A DNA stretch of 64,000 bases from Xenorhabdus doucetiae (GTDB lineage: Bacteria; Pseudomonadota; Gammaproteobacteria; Enterobacterales; Enterobacteriaceae): assembly GCF_000968195.1 (NCBI RefSeq), contig NZ_FO704550.1, positions 2,046,001-2,110,000 on the forward strand. The letters are read 5' to 3'. The notes under the pieces are model-generated. The model was not told the DNA's origin. It made no database searches and saw nothing but the letters and a program-made list of their open reading frames with translations. Positions 1 through 8,863 of the stretch are shown here, in pieces; position 1 is the first letter of the stretch, and each line of letters begins with the position of its first letter. Both the position numbers and the translations under genes were made by a program.

Positions 1-284
1 TTAAACAGGGTACTGCGGCCAGCACTAAAAACTTCATCGACATATTGCTTTAAAATCCACGGGGCTTCCATCCACCAACCCGGCATTTGATAAATAATGC
101 TATCCGCCCAAAGAAATTTATCCACCTCTGCGGCAATGTTATAGCCTTTATCGACATGGGTAACCTGAATATCATGGCCTATTTCTGTCAGGTGATCTTT
201 AATAATTTCGGTTAAGGTGTTATTTAGCTCTCCTTTGGATTCGCCAAAATCTTTTGCTGAATTGATAACTAAAATATGACCCAT
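1..284 (-). CDS. mdaB: MdaB-like NADPH:quinone reductase, N-terminal part
   Basis: Flavodoxin-fold NAD(P)H quinone reductase that reduces quinones by two electrons in the cytoplasm. The 94 visible codons start at an ATG and run off the left edge, so only about half of the usual ~193 residues is present. The start MGHILVINSAKDFGESKG and the block FLWADSIIYQMPGWWMEAPW match the family's flavin-binding N-terminus closely (recognised from E. coli MdaB). It lies 80 bp downstream of an AraC-type regulator on the same strand, so co-transcription or local regulation is plausible. The edge truncation is an artefact of the window, not a mutation. Confidence 0.88.
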   Translation of the reverse strand, partial: MGHILVINSAKDFGESKGELNNTLTEIIKDHLTEIGHDIQVTHVDKGYNIAAEVDKFLWADSIIYQMPGWWMEAPWILKQYVDEVFSAGRSTLF

Positions 285-364
285 AATAATCTTCTGTTTT
301 ATTCTATTGATAAATCGAAGATTATCTTAGGATTGATTTTGATGGAATGTGTGCCTGTTTATGG

Positions 365-1333
365 TCAATCGTTGCCTGATCCTCCAGTCATCTCTATTTT
401 TTTGGTTTGGTTTATTCGAAACCGTTTCATATCCCGGCAGGGAGGTTCACCAAAAAGGCGACTATACTCACGGTTGAATTGGGACGTGCTTTCATAACCC
501 ACCTGAAATGCGGTTGTTGTCATGTTGTGATGTTGGGTCAGTAATATTCGCCTTGCTTCGTGTAAGCGTAACCATTTCTGGTATTGCAGTGGGCTCATAG
601 AAGTGACGGCTTTGAAGTGATGGTAAAAAGAGGAGGGACTCATTTTGGCGATTTGAGCCAGTTGTTCAACTTTAACGGGTTCGGCAAAGTGTTCTTTTAG
701 CCATTTAATGGTGTGACTGATTTGATGACTTGGCGTTTCTTGGGAAGCCATTTGCTGCAAACGTTCCCCCAGTTCGCTTTTTAGCAGACGATAAATAATT
801 TCTTGATGAATTAAGGAGGAGAGGACGGGGATATCTGCCGGTGTGTTTACTGTATCTAATAGACGATTAAAGCAGTTCAATAGATCAGCGGTAGCAGAGG
901 TCGTCGCCAGTGCACATGTATCTTGTGTTTGATTTTGATTTTTTATTATGACCTTATTTTCAACCATTAATTTTGATGCTTCCTGCATATCCAGTTTTAA
1001 CATCAGGGCAAAAAAAGGTTTTTCCTTAGAGGCAGTGCAAATCTGAGTAATGGTAGGGATATTTATTGAAGTCACAATGAGTTGTTGGGGATTGCAACAA
1101 TATGAGCGGTCACCGATTGTCACCCGTTTTGCACCTTGGGCAATAACCATAATACTCGGTTCATACAACCAGCCAATGGGAGCTGTGGGCTGTTCCAGAT
1201 GGCAAAGCGTCAGTTGGGGAATTGCTGTTTTTACCGCATGAGTATTGGGTCGAGCCAATGTCGCTACTTTGCCTGCCAATTGTTGTAACTGGATTTCGAT
1301 TTCTCTATCGGATTGGTGATGTGATTCATCCAC
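365..1333 (-). CDS. AraC-family transcriptional regulator
   Basis: A 322-residue protein with the two-part AraC layout. Residues ~25-185 form an N-terminal effector/dimerisation domain of the AraC_N type (GWLYEPSIMVIAQGAKRV block). Residues ~205-305 form the double helix-turn-helix DNA-binding domain (MSPSSFYHHFKAVTSMSPLQY, then AFQVGYESTSQFNREYSRLFG). The following gene encodes an MdaB-like quinone reductase on the same strand, so it may control a redox or xenobiotic response; the ligand cannot be read from sequence. It is preceded by the ychF terminator hairpin, so it should have its own promoter in the short gap before residue 1. Confidence 0.9.
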   Translation of the reverse strand: MDESHHQSDREIEIQLQQLAGKVATLARPNTHAVKTAIPQLTLCHLEQPTAPIGWLYEPSIMVIAQGAKRVTIGDRSYCCNPQQLIVTSINIPTITQICTASKEKPFFALMLKLDMQEASKLMVENKVIIKNQNQTQDTCALATTSATADLLNCFNRLLDTVNTPADIPVLSSLIHQEIIYRLLKSELGERLQQMASQETPSHQISHTIKWLKEHFAEPVKVEQLAQIAKMSPSSFYHHFKAVTSMSPLQYQKWLRLHEARRILLTQHHNMTTTAFQVGYESTSQFNREYSRLFGEPPCRDMKRFRINQTKKIEMTGGSGND

Positions 1334-1372
1334 TTTTTATTTCCTTATCTTTTAAAAATTATGATGATAAGA

Positions 1373-1398
1373 AAAATCCACGCTATTGCGTGGATTTT
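1373..1398 (-). terminator. intrinsic terminator after ychF
   Basis: Perfect 11-bp inverted repeat (AAAATCCACGC / GCGTGGATTTT) with a 4-base loop. Read on the minus strand it ends in a run of T just downstream of the ychF stop. It separates pth-ychF from the AraC gene. Confidence 0.85.
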
Positions 1399-1427
1399 GT
1401 TGAAATACGTTGAGACAAGAGAAACGA

Positions 1428-2519
1428 TTAGACGTTAAACAAGAAATTCATCACATCGCCATCTTTCACGATATACTCTTTCCCTTCTGCGCGCATTTTA
1501 CCGGCTTCTTTTGCCCCTTGTTCACCTTTGTAAGTGATGAAATCTTCAAACGCAATAGTTTGGGCACGGATAAAGCCTTTTTCAAAATCGGTGTGGATTT
1601 TACCCGCAGCTTGTGGGGCGGTTGCACCGACAGGGATCGTCCAGGCACGCACTTCTTTCACACCCGCAGTAAAGTAAGTTTGCAGGTTCAGCAGTTGATA
1701 GCCGGCACGAATAACACGGTTCAAGCCTGGTTCTTCAAGACCTAATTCCGCCATGAATTCTTCGCGGTCGGCATCTTCCAGCTCGGCAATATCCGCTTCA
1801 ATTGCCGCACAAACCGGAACAACGACAGAACCCTCTTTTTCTGCAATGGCGCGGACGGTATCAAGGTGTGGGTTATTCTCGAAACCGTCTTCATTGACGT
1901 TGGCAATGTACATGGTGGGTTTCAGAGTCAGGAAGCTCAGATAGCGAATGACGGCCTTTTCTTCTGCATTCAGATCCAACGCACGTAACATGCCGGCTTG
2001 TTCAAGGTGGGGAAGGCATTTTTCCAGAACTTCCAGTTCTGCTTTCGCGTCTTTATCGCCACCTTTGGCTTTCTTCTGTATCCGGTGGATAGCGCGCTCG
2101 CAGGTATCCAGATCCGACAGCGCCAGTTCAGTGTTGATAATGTCAATATCAGCAGCAGGATCAACTTGGCCAGAAACGTGGATAATGTTGTCGTTTTCAA
2201 AGCAGCGCACGACATGGCCGATGGCTTCGGTTTCACGAATGTTGGTCAGGAACTGGTTACCCAAGCCTTCACCTTTTGACGCGCCTTTTACCAGACCGGC
2301 AATGTCCACGAATTCCATCGTGGTTGGCAGAATACGTTGTGGTTTAACAATCTCAGCCAACTGGTCGAGACGGGGATCTGGCATCGGCACAACACCTGTG
2401 TTTGGCTCGATAGTGCAGAACGGGAAGTTTGCTGCTTCGATACCTGCTTTGGTCAGCGCATTGAATAATGTAGATTTCCCAACGTTAGGCAGGCCAACGA
2501 TACCGCATTTGAATCCCAT
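1428..2519 (-). CDS. ychF: YchF/OLA1-type P-loop ATPase
   Basis: Obg-like P-loop NTPase of 363 residues, the standard family length, which prefers ATP, binds the 50S ribosome and is linked to oxidative stress. The G1 loop GLPNVGKST is at residues ~9-17, and the G3 region reads DIAGLVKGASKGEGLG at ~73-88. The C-terminal TGS domain includes TYFTAGVKEVRAWT and the ending KDGDVMNFLFNV. It follows pth by ~110 bp on the same strand, the pth-ychF order common in gammaproteobacteria, and a strong hairpin terminator follows. Confidence 0.97.
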   Translation of the reverse strand: MGFKCGIVGLPNVGKSTLFNALTKAGIEAANFPFCTIEPNTGVVPMPDPRLDQLAEIVKPQRILPTTMEFVDIAGLVKGASKGEGLGNQFLTNIRETEAIGHVVRCFENDNIIHVSGQVDPAADIDIINTELALSDLDTCERAIHRIQKKAKGGDKDAKAELEVLEKCLPHLEQAGMLRALDLNAEEKAVIRYLSFLTLKPTMYIANVNEDGFENNPHLDTVRAIAEKEGSVVVPVCAAIEADIAELEDADREEFMAELGLEEPGLNRVIRAGYQLLNLQTYFTAGVKEVRAWTIPVGATAPQAAGKIHTDFEKGFIRAQTIAFEDFITYKGEQGAKEAGKMRAEGKEYIVKDGDVMNFLFNV

Positions 2520-2631
2520 ATTTTTATCACCTTAAATCACTTATAAACCAACGAGCAATATGCTTGTCGGTGAGTTAGACAAAATTGGCGCTATTATACA
2601 TGCAATAGCCCACAGCGCCATGTACTCCCTG

Positions 2632-3222
2632 TCAGGCGCTGGCTTTAAACGCATGCAGGCGGTTAATTGCTTTACTCATGCCGTCTTTAATCAGGATGTC
2701 GGTACAGCGCAATGCTTCATCAATAGCATCATCAATCAGTTTTTGTTCGCAAGCCAAGGGCTTGCCAAGGACGAAACCCACGACTTTATTTTTATCGCCC
2801 GGATGACCAATGCCGATCCGCAGACGATGAAAGTTAGGGTTATTACCCAGTTTATTCTGAATATCTTTCAGGCCATTATGACCCCCATTGCTGCCACCCA
2901 GTTTCATTTTTGCCACACCCGGTGGTAGATCCAGCTCATCATGTACAACCAAGATTTCATCCGGTTGAATGCGATAAAACCCAGCAAGGGCAAGGACAGA
3001 TTTACCGCTGAGGTTCATGAAAGTGGTTGGCACCAGCAAACGAATATCCTGCCCGTTAATGTTAATGCGGGCGGTAAGCCCAAAAAATTTACTCTCTTCT
3101 TTCAGGGACTGGTGATAGCGTTGTGCTAATAAATCGACAAACCATGCTCCGGCATTATGTCTGGTCTGTGCATATTCAGCCCCAGGGTTTGCCAGGCCAA
3201 CGATTAATTTTATGTTACTCAC
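2632..3222 (-). CDS. pth: peptidyl-tRNA hydrolase
   Basis: Pth releases tRNA from prematurely dissociated peptidyl-tRNA and is essential in most bacteria. The 196-residue protein begins MSNIKLIVGLANPGAEY; the catalytic His is in TRHNAGAWFVDLL (residue ~22). The family blocks PTTFMNLSGKSV and VVHDELDLPPG with GGSNGGHNGLKDI are intact. The start codon is GTG, chosen because it aligns with family N-termini; no strong Shine-Dalgarno precedes it. It is the upstream partner of ychF. Confidence 0.97.
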   Translation of the reverse strand: MSNIKLIVGLANPGAEYAQTRHNAGAWFVDLLAQRYHQSLKEESKFFGLTARININGQDIRLLVPTTFMNLSGKSVLALAGFYRIQPDEILVVHDELDLPPGVAKMKLGGSNGGHNGLKDIQNKLGNNPNFHRLRIGIGHPGDKNKVVGFVLGKPLACEQKLIDDAIDEALRCTDILIKDGMSKAINRLHAFKASA

Positions 3223-3496
3223 AGTTTAGGTTCGCTTATTGGCAATAGAACAAAAAGGAGATTAGTTTACCTATCTCAAAGCTTGAGTACAAAACTCATT
3301 ATGTCCTTTCTTAACAAATATTATTTTGCCGGAATGTAAAAAATTAGGCTTAAATTTGTACAGCTTGTGATCGCTGCCGCAATAACCTTTTATATGATAA
3401 GGCTATAATTCAATTATAAAGAAGATGTCTACTTTCGTGCTTTTGCGTTCGTTGTATGTGCAAATTAGCGTTCACAAAAAGTATTGGAGGTTGGTT

Positions 3497-3772
3497 ATGA
3501 GACGTGAAAAGGCGTTTGTTTTTGGCAATATCCTCATGGGTGCAGGAATGGCGGCAATGCTGGTGAGTCTGGCTTATGTATTGCTGAGCCATATCTTCAA
3601 TTTTGATCTCTCTGAATTTTTAACCGACCTTTCATTAATGGGGTTGTTTATTGGCGCATTTATTTGGCTGGTCGGGGCCAGTATTGGCGGTCGGGAACAG
3701 GTGACCGATAAGTATTGGTGGTTGAAGAATTACGATGAACGTTATCGTCGTAAAAAACATCGACATCCGTGA
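3497..3772 (+). CDS. ychH: YchH-like stress-associated inner-membrane protein
   Basis: A 91-residue two-helix membrane protein. Hydrophobic segments lie at ~8-33 and ~43-65, and the C-terminus REQVTDKYWWLKNYDERYRR is characteristic of YchH. The gene lies divergently beside pth as in enteric genomes, which supports the name; YchH is linked to stress and biofilm phenotypes without a known mechanism. The ATG at 3497 is preferred over the upstream in-frame ATG at 3425 because GGAGG lies 6 bases before it and the shorter product matches the family length. Confidence 0.88.
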   Translation: MRREKAFVFGNILMGAGMAAMLVSLAYVLLSHIFNFDLSEFLTDLSLMGLFIGAFIWLVGASIGGREQVTDKYWWLKNYDERYRRKKHRHP

Positions 3773-3801
3773 TAATTTTAAATGTTAGCATTCGGTAAAT
3801 T

Positions 3802-3832
3802 AGATAAGGCGGCAATGGTGACCGCCTTATCT
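3802..3832. terminator. hairpin between convergent ychH and esterase gene
   Basis: Perfect 11-bp inverted repeat (AGATAAGGCGG / CCGCCTTATCT) with a 9-base loop, between two convergent genes. The U-run is poor on both strands, so it may act bidirectionally or stabilise 3' ends. Confidence 0.55.
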
Positions 3833-3855
3833 TTGCTGGTTAAATATTCTGTGTA

Positions 3856-5835
3856 TTAAAAGCTGACATTAAAACCGAGGTTGAAATTGTAGTTATGATT
3901 CGGCCCATTATCATTTTTTTCATGTGATACAGCGGCAAATGCGTGGAAATTATCGGTCAGGTTAGCATTGACGCCGACGGTGTATTGAATGCGATTTCTA
4001 TCCTGTTTTTCGCCCGGTAGTACGAAACTTGTTTTGGTAGAATTGATCGCGCTGCGAAGAGTATAACGTTCATCATCGAATTGGTGATTGAACAGGATAG
4101 AGGCATAAGGATTGAGATATCCCAATTTTGTATCGACTCTCCAACCCACCGAACCCACTCTGGAATGGTAGTTTTGATCGCCAAAATGCATCGTGGTGCT
4201 GTTGTTACCCGTTTCACGATAACCATCAATACTTCCGTTATCCCAGGCATATTGGATGATTGGGCTGGTAGTCAGGTAACGCGTGATGGGGATATCCCAG
4301 CCAGCCGTAATACGCCAGCCCCATTGCCTGCCCATCGTTGAACCTGATTCCCTGCGCGTCGCTGCTCCAAGCTGGATGGAACGTGACAGGTTATCGTAAT
4401 GGGTGCGTGAATAATGCACATCGCCGCTCAACCATCCATTGTCATAGTAGTTCCAGAGTGTGTAAGCGGTTATAATATGACCCGTCGCGGCATAATTGAA
4501 ATGAGATGTGACATCTTGTTCTGTTTTGTAACGTGAAAGGGTGGCGCCCAATAGCCAATTATCCGCTAATTGATAATCACCACCCAATGTCAGGGTACTA
4601 TTGTTATTGCCTGTATAACCGCCGAATACGCCAACCTTACCTTGGGCATTACCATTATTGCGAAGCTGTTGCAGGTGACTGTCAAGTAAGCTAAGGGTCG
4701 TTGTGACGGGGATGCGGTTGACAGAGTTCAATACCCGCACCTGTAAAGGCGCGGTGTAGATCGACATAATATACTGGCCGATGACTTTGTGTGCGTCAGG
4801 TGTCGGGTGGAAACTATCGGAAAACAAATAGGGTTGGCTTTTATCAAAGCCAGGTTCGGAAGAAGAACATAACGCAGCCATCTGATCTTGTTTGCAAGCA
4901 TAACCCAGAGTATTAGAAATACCATAAATAGTCGGGTTCGCGATGACTTCGTGTAAGAGCTTATTGACATCGGCACGCAGGATATTACCGTTACCAAGCA
5001 GGTTTTCCACTTGCTGGTTATATTGGTCGGAAAATTGGGACGCTGTTTTGCTGGCATTATTATAAGCATCAAGCAATTGGCGATAAATTTCTTTAGCTTT
5101 ATCTGGATCTTCAGGGGAAGCTCCTTCAGCAATCTTTTCAAAAACCCCCTGAAGCACTTTATCTCTGATTTCCTTGTTGGGTGTCGGGTATTTGTTGATG
5201 GCTTCATGAACTTGTTGCAGAATTTTTTCGATATCTTCTTTGGGTATCTGGTTTTTTCCTAAAGCACCTTTAAGTACCTCTTCCATAATTTTGGGCGTTG
5301 TACCAATATCCGGGACATTCGGTGCAATAACCAAACCCGCACCCGCCTTAATGAGTTGATTGATCTGTGATGCTGCGGATGCGGAATTATTCTTAATAAG
5401 CTGTTGTGCCGCGTTTTTATCACCTTTCGCTAACTTTTCCAGCGCATCCTTTATATCGTTGCCTCCTACCCAATGTATATACACACCATTAGGATCAGCC
5501 CGTCCAGAGTGTGCTTGCAAATAACGATCAAGCTGTTTTTGCGTGGTAACATTGTCAAACAATGGATCACCAGTCCTATCAGCAGTCGCTCCTGCATACG
5601 CATAATTGGTTCCATCATCCTTGGAGGGTTTTAGTTGTTTGCCAGTGAGGTTGCGAGTGATATATTCATCGTAGAGTTCAGAATCTTTTCCATCTGTTGT
5701 GAATTTTCCGAACAGATTCCCACCATCACTCAAACTATCCCCAAAAACATACACATTGTCATAGGCATATGAATTTGTCATGAGGTTAACGAATAATGCA
5801 GTGGTGGCTGATACCAAAAAGAGGGCTTTTTTCAT
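3856..5835 (-). CDS. GDSL autotransporter esterase/lipase (copy 1)
   Basis: Type Va autotransporter of 659 residues. A signal peptide covers ~1-24 (cut after NSYA). The SGNH-hydrolase passenger starts at once with the nucleophile motif FGDSLSDGGN (Ser34), has the HWVGGNDI block, and ends with the catalytic Asp/His block SDSFHPTPDAHK near residue 345. From ~395 to the end is an outer-membrane beta-barrel domain closing in Phe (NLGFNVSF). An AGGAGA site precedes the ATG. It lies 242 bp downstream of a paralogue with the same architecture. By family (EstA/ApeE) it should be a surface esterase on short-chain or detergent esters; the substrate is not readable. Confidence 0.93.
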   Translation of the reverse strand: MKKALFLVSATTALFVNLMTNSYAYDNVYVFGDSLSDGGNLFGKFTTDGKDSELYDEYITRNLTGKQLKPSKDDGTNYAYAGATADRTGDPLFDNVTTQKQLDRYLQAHSGRADPNGVYIHWVGGNDIKDALEKLAKGDKNAAQQLIKNNSASAASQINQLIKAGAGLVIAPNVPDIGTTPKIMEEVLKGALGKNQIPKEDIEKILQQVHEAINKYPTPNKEIRDKVLQGVFEKIAEGASPEDPDKAKEIYRQLLDAYNNASKTASQFSDQYNQQVENLLGNGNILRADVNKLLHEVIANPTIYGISNTLGYACKQDQMAALCSSSEPGFDKSQPYLFSDSFHPTPDAHKVIGQYIMSIYTAPLQVRVLNSVNRIPVTTTLSLLDSHLQQLRNNGNAQGKVGVFGGYTGNNNSTLTLGGDYQLADNWLLGATLSRYKTEQDVTSHFNYAATGHIITAYTLWNYYDNGWLSGDVHYSRTHYDNLSRSIQLGAATRRESGSTMGRQWGWRITAGWDIPITRYLTTSPIIQYAWDNGSIDGYRETGNNSTTMHFGDQNYHSRVGSVGWRVDTKLGYLNPYASILFNHQFDDERYTLRSAINSTKTSFVLPGEKQDRNRIQYTVGVNANLTDNFHAFAAVSHEKNDNGPNHNYNFNLGFNVSF

Positions 5836-6025
5836 ATCGTTCTCCTGAAAAGACAGCGCATTAGGTTAATGCCAGCCCAACACTTTGATTTAAAAGAGCA
5901 TTAACTCATTTCTCATCGGTTGATGGCTGATTTTCTGATTGTTTCAGTCCGATATTACTTCTATCTGCATATACGAAAATTAAACGAATGGTTAACGTTT
6001 ACGTAACAGAACTAAACGGTAGGTA

Positions 6026-6061
6026 AACAAAAATGCAAGGCAGCCCTATTGACTGCCTTGC
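6026..6061 (-). terminator. intrinsic terminator after esterase copy 2
   Basis: Perfect 9-bp inverted repeat (GCAAGGCAG / CTGCCTTGC) with a 9-base loop. On the minus strand it is followed by ATTTTTGTTT. It lies 17 bp past the stop of the upstream esterase gene, so the two paralogues are probably transcribed separately. Confidence 0.85.
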
Positions 6062-6077
6062 GTCCCTGAGTACTGAA

Positions 6078-8108
6078 TTAGAAACTGGCGTTGATGCCCA
6101 AACTGAAATTGTAGGTAGGATCTTGCGTATTGCCGTCATTACGGGTGACGGCCGCAAAACCGCGCACGTTATTGGTGAAATTTGCGTTCATGCCGAGAGT
6201 ATATTGGCGCCAATTGGTGCTCTGTTTGCCACTTTCCATCTCAAAAGTATCTTTGGAAGAGTTAATGGCACCACTCAGCTTAGAACTTGTATCACCAAAT
6301 TGGTGATTGAACTGAACAGAGGCATAAGGGTTAAAACGACCCAGTTTAGTATCGACTCGCCAACCCAGTGTGCCGACTTTAGAGGTGTAGTCCTGATCAG
6401 TAAAATGCATGGAAGAGCTGCTGTTGCCGGATTCACGGTAGCCATCGACTTCCCCTTTATCCCAGGCATACTGAACGATTGGGCTGGTGGTCAGGTAGCG
6501 AGTCACAGGAATATCCCAACCGGCTGTAATCCGTGCTCCCCACTGTTTCCCCGTGGTCGCACCGGTTTCCCTGCGCGTCGCTTCTCCAAGCTGGATGCTA
6601 CGGGTCAGGGTATCATAATTGGTGCGTGAATAGTGGACATCGCCGCTCAGCCAGCCGTTGTTGTAGTAGTTCCACAAGCTATAAGCGGTCAGGACATGAC
6701 CATGCCCTTCATAGGTGAAGTTAGCCGCCGGAGTCCGTTCGTCTGTATAGTTTGAGTACATGGCACCCAACAGCAGGTTATCGAGGAGCTGATAATCGCC
6801 ACCGAGCGTAAAGGTTTTGTTCTGGCTGCCGCTATAGCCACCAAAGACACCGGTTTTACCCTGCTCATTGCCGCCATTGCGCAGTTGTTGCAGGTGGCCG
6901 TCAAGGGAAGAGAGGGCACTTTTAACCGGAGCACGGTTGGCTTGAGCCAGCGCCATGACCTGCGTGGGGGCAATAAAGATAGAGGTTATGTATTGGCCCA
7001 TTATCTTGTGCCCTAATGGCGTTGGGTGGAAAGTATCAGAGAATAAAAATTCTTTGTCTTTCGTGAAGCTTGCATCATCTTTGGAACATTTATCTGCGGT
7101 CACATTTTGTCCGCAGGCATAGCCTAATGTATTCTGAATACCATAAATCAGCGGGTTAGCGATGACTTCATTCAGTAGGCCATTGATATCGGCACGTAAG
7201 ATATTGCCGTTTCCTTGGCTGATTTGTTTGTCAACCAAATCGTTATAGAGAGCGGTGAGATTTGAAGCGCCTGTGCTGGCTTCAGCGTATTTATCATTGA
7301 GCATTTTTTCAATTTGCTCTGGTGGGATTTTGACACCACGTTCTTTCGCTTGTTCTGCTAGCTGATGAAAAACCTTTTTAATACCCTGATCACGGTAAGT
7401 ACCATTGGGGATAGTGGCTTGGTTAATCTCGGTATGGATTTTTCGCAGGATATCTTGAGCATCTGATTTAGAGACACCTGCTGTTTCCAATGCGCCATTA
7501 AGCACGGTTTCTAATAACCTAGGTGTGGTGCCTACATCAGGAACAGTGGGTACAATAACAAGTCCTGCGCCAGCCTGGATTAGAGCGTTAATTTGGCTAG
7601 AAGCTGCGGTCGCGCTAGTGATGGCAATATGTTGGGCCGCTTTCTCACCTGCTTTCTTACCCGCTTCTTCGCCCGCTATTTTACTAACTTGTTCACGGGT
7701 TTTTTGGCCAACGAACAATGCTGCGGCAAGATCATTGCCACCAATCCAGTGAATAAAAATACCGTTAGGATCTGCACGGTGATTATGGGCGTTCAGATAG
7801 TCGCTTACCTGCTGTTGTGTATTATATCCTTTTTCACTGTATTCCTTTAACGCAGTCGCACCAGCTTCAGCATAATTGGTTCCACCCTTGTTGGATGGGG
7901 TCGGGCTGGTACCTATAATGGATTTAGGAAAATACTCAAAATAGAACTTATTTTTCGTACAATCCGTGGTGAAACATCCCACATTCCCTTTATCACTCAG
8001 GCTATCACCAGAAACATAAATCGTATTATAGGTATAAGCATTCGCATTAGAAATCGCATTAATTGAAAGCGCTAACAGTGCAGGTGTAAATAAAAATGCC
8101 TTTTTCAT
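6078..8108 (-). CDS. GDSL autotransporter esterase/lipase (copy 2)
   Basis: Paralogue of the neighbouring autotransporter, 676 residues from the chosen ATG. It has a signal peptide (cut near SNANA), the nucleophile motif SGDSLSDKGN (Ser ~36), HWIGGNDL, and the Asp/His block SDTFHPTPLGHK. The C-terminal barrel ends FSLGINASF. The barrels are very similar between the copies while the passengers differ more, notably a longer alanine/lysine-rich stretch here around residues 140-170. The ATG at 8108 is preferred over a GTG two codons earlier because AAGGAGAG sits 7 bases before it. A terminator follows, so it is probably monocistronic. Confidence 0.93.
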   Translation of the reverse strand: MKKAFLFTPALLALSINAISNANAYTYNTIYVSGDSLSDKGNVGCFTTDCTKNKFYFEYFPKSIIGTSPTPSNKGGTNYAEAGATALKEYSEKGYNTQQQVSDYLNAHNHRADPNGIFIHWIGGNDLAAALFVGQKTREQVSKIAGEEAGKKAGEKAAQHIAITSATAASSQINALIQAGAGLVIVPTVPDVGTTPRLLETVLNGALETAGVSKSDAQDILRKIHTEINQATIPNGTYRDQGIKKVFHQLAEQAKERGVKIPPEQIEKMLNDKYAEASTGASNLTALYNDLVDKQISQGNGNILRADINGLLNEVIANPLIYGIQNTLGYACGQNVTADKCSKDDASFTKDKEFLFSDTFHPTPLGHKIMGQYITSIFIAPTQVMALAQANRAPVKSALSSLDGHLQQLRNGGNEQGKTGVFGGYSGSQNKTFTLGGDYQLLDNLLLGAMYSNYTDERTPAANFTYEGHGHVLTAYSLWNYYNNGWLSGDVHYSRTNYDTLTRSIQLGEATRRETGATTGKQWGARITAGWDIPVTRYLTTSPIVQYAWDKGEVDGYRESGNSSSSMHFTDQDYTSKVGTLGWRVDTKLGRFNPYASVQFNHQFGDTSSKLSGAINSSKDTFEMESGKQSTNWRQYTLGMNANFTNNVRGFAAVTRNDGNTQDPTYNFSLGINASF

Positions 8109-8763
8109 TGGCACTCTCCTTAAAAAGTCGTATTGGTTATTTCGATCAGCCTGTTGCTTTGGGGCTGATACCTTGAGTTGTTGAAATAAATCTTTATCAG
8201 GCAGTTAACTTCTTGATAACAACTACCTGCGATTAAGTATGGTTGCCGGTTAGAAATCGGCCATATTGATTTAAATTTTTTATATATAATGTGAGGTTAA
8301 TACATTCATCTTTTAAATTTCCCTCCAGCAATAACTTGATAACAAGATAATTTTGGCTAAATTTAGGCCAAAAGAAGTCGTCACCTCAAATTTAGGTGTC
8401 ATAGCTTATTTATGAATAAAGTTTATTTTTCTAGATTAGAAATAATACTGACTTGTCGATACGGTATTGTGACGTAAGTAAATAATATTCTGCCGTCATT
8501 AATTGCGCGGCAGGTTAGCAGCAACTTTTCGATAACACCAGTATTGTCAGAGGATTAGGCAACTGGACGTACCAGATGAAAAGTTATGCTTTCAGGATAA
8601 GCCTGTTTATTTGTTTATAAATCCAGCAAATTAATGACGTGGAAAAAATTCACATCAACTGATTTATCATATTGATATAATTAATTATTTTACAACAATT
8701 AATATTGCGAAGAGTGATTTATTCATGATGGAATCATTAATTTTGCCTGCTAAATAAACAGAA
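8109..8763. other. AT-rich intergenic region between prs and esterase genes
   Basis: About 650 bp with no credible ORF on either strand. It should contain the promoter and leader of esterase copy 2. I could not identify a specific operator or RNA with confidence. Confidence 0.6.
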
Positions 8764-8795
8764 AACCCCGTTACTGAGGAAACAGCAACGGGGTT
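8764..8795 (-). terminator. intrinsic terminator after prs
   Basis: Perfect 9-bp inverted repeat (AACCCCGTT / AACGGGGTT) followed by T runs on both strands, about 70 bp past the prs stop. It probably ends the lolB-ispE-prs transcript and could work in both directions. Confidence 0.85.
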
Positions 8796-8863
8796 TTTCA
8801 GGCAATGATTTATTTAATCACTTGAATAAGTTGGCGTTTAATATTTGCCCTAAAACACAAATA

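Noticed and set aside
1948..2535. 195-residue ORF antisense to ychF
   Set aside because: Low-complexity Ser/Arg composition typical of reverse-strand shadows of a conserved gene.
6033..6629. 198-residue ORF antisense to esterase copy 2
   Set aside because: It mirrors the strongly coding autotransporter frame, has no family features and no separate promoter or ribosome-binding site.
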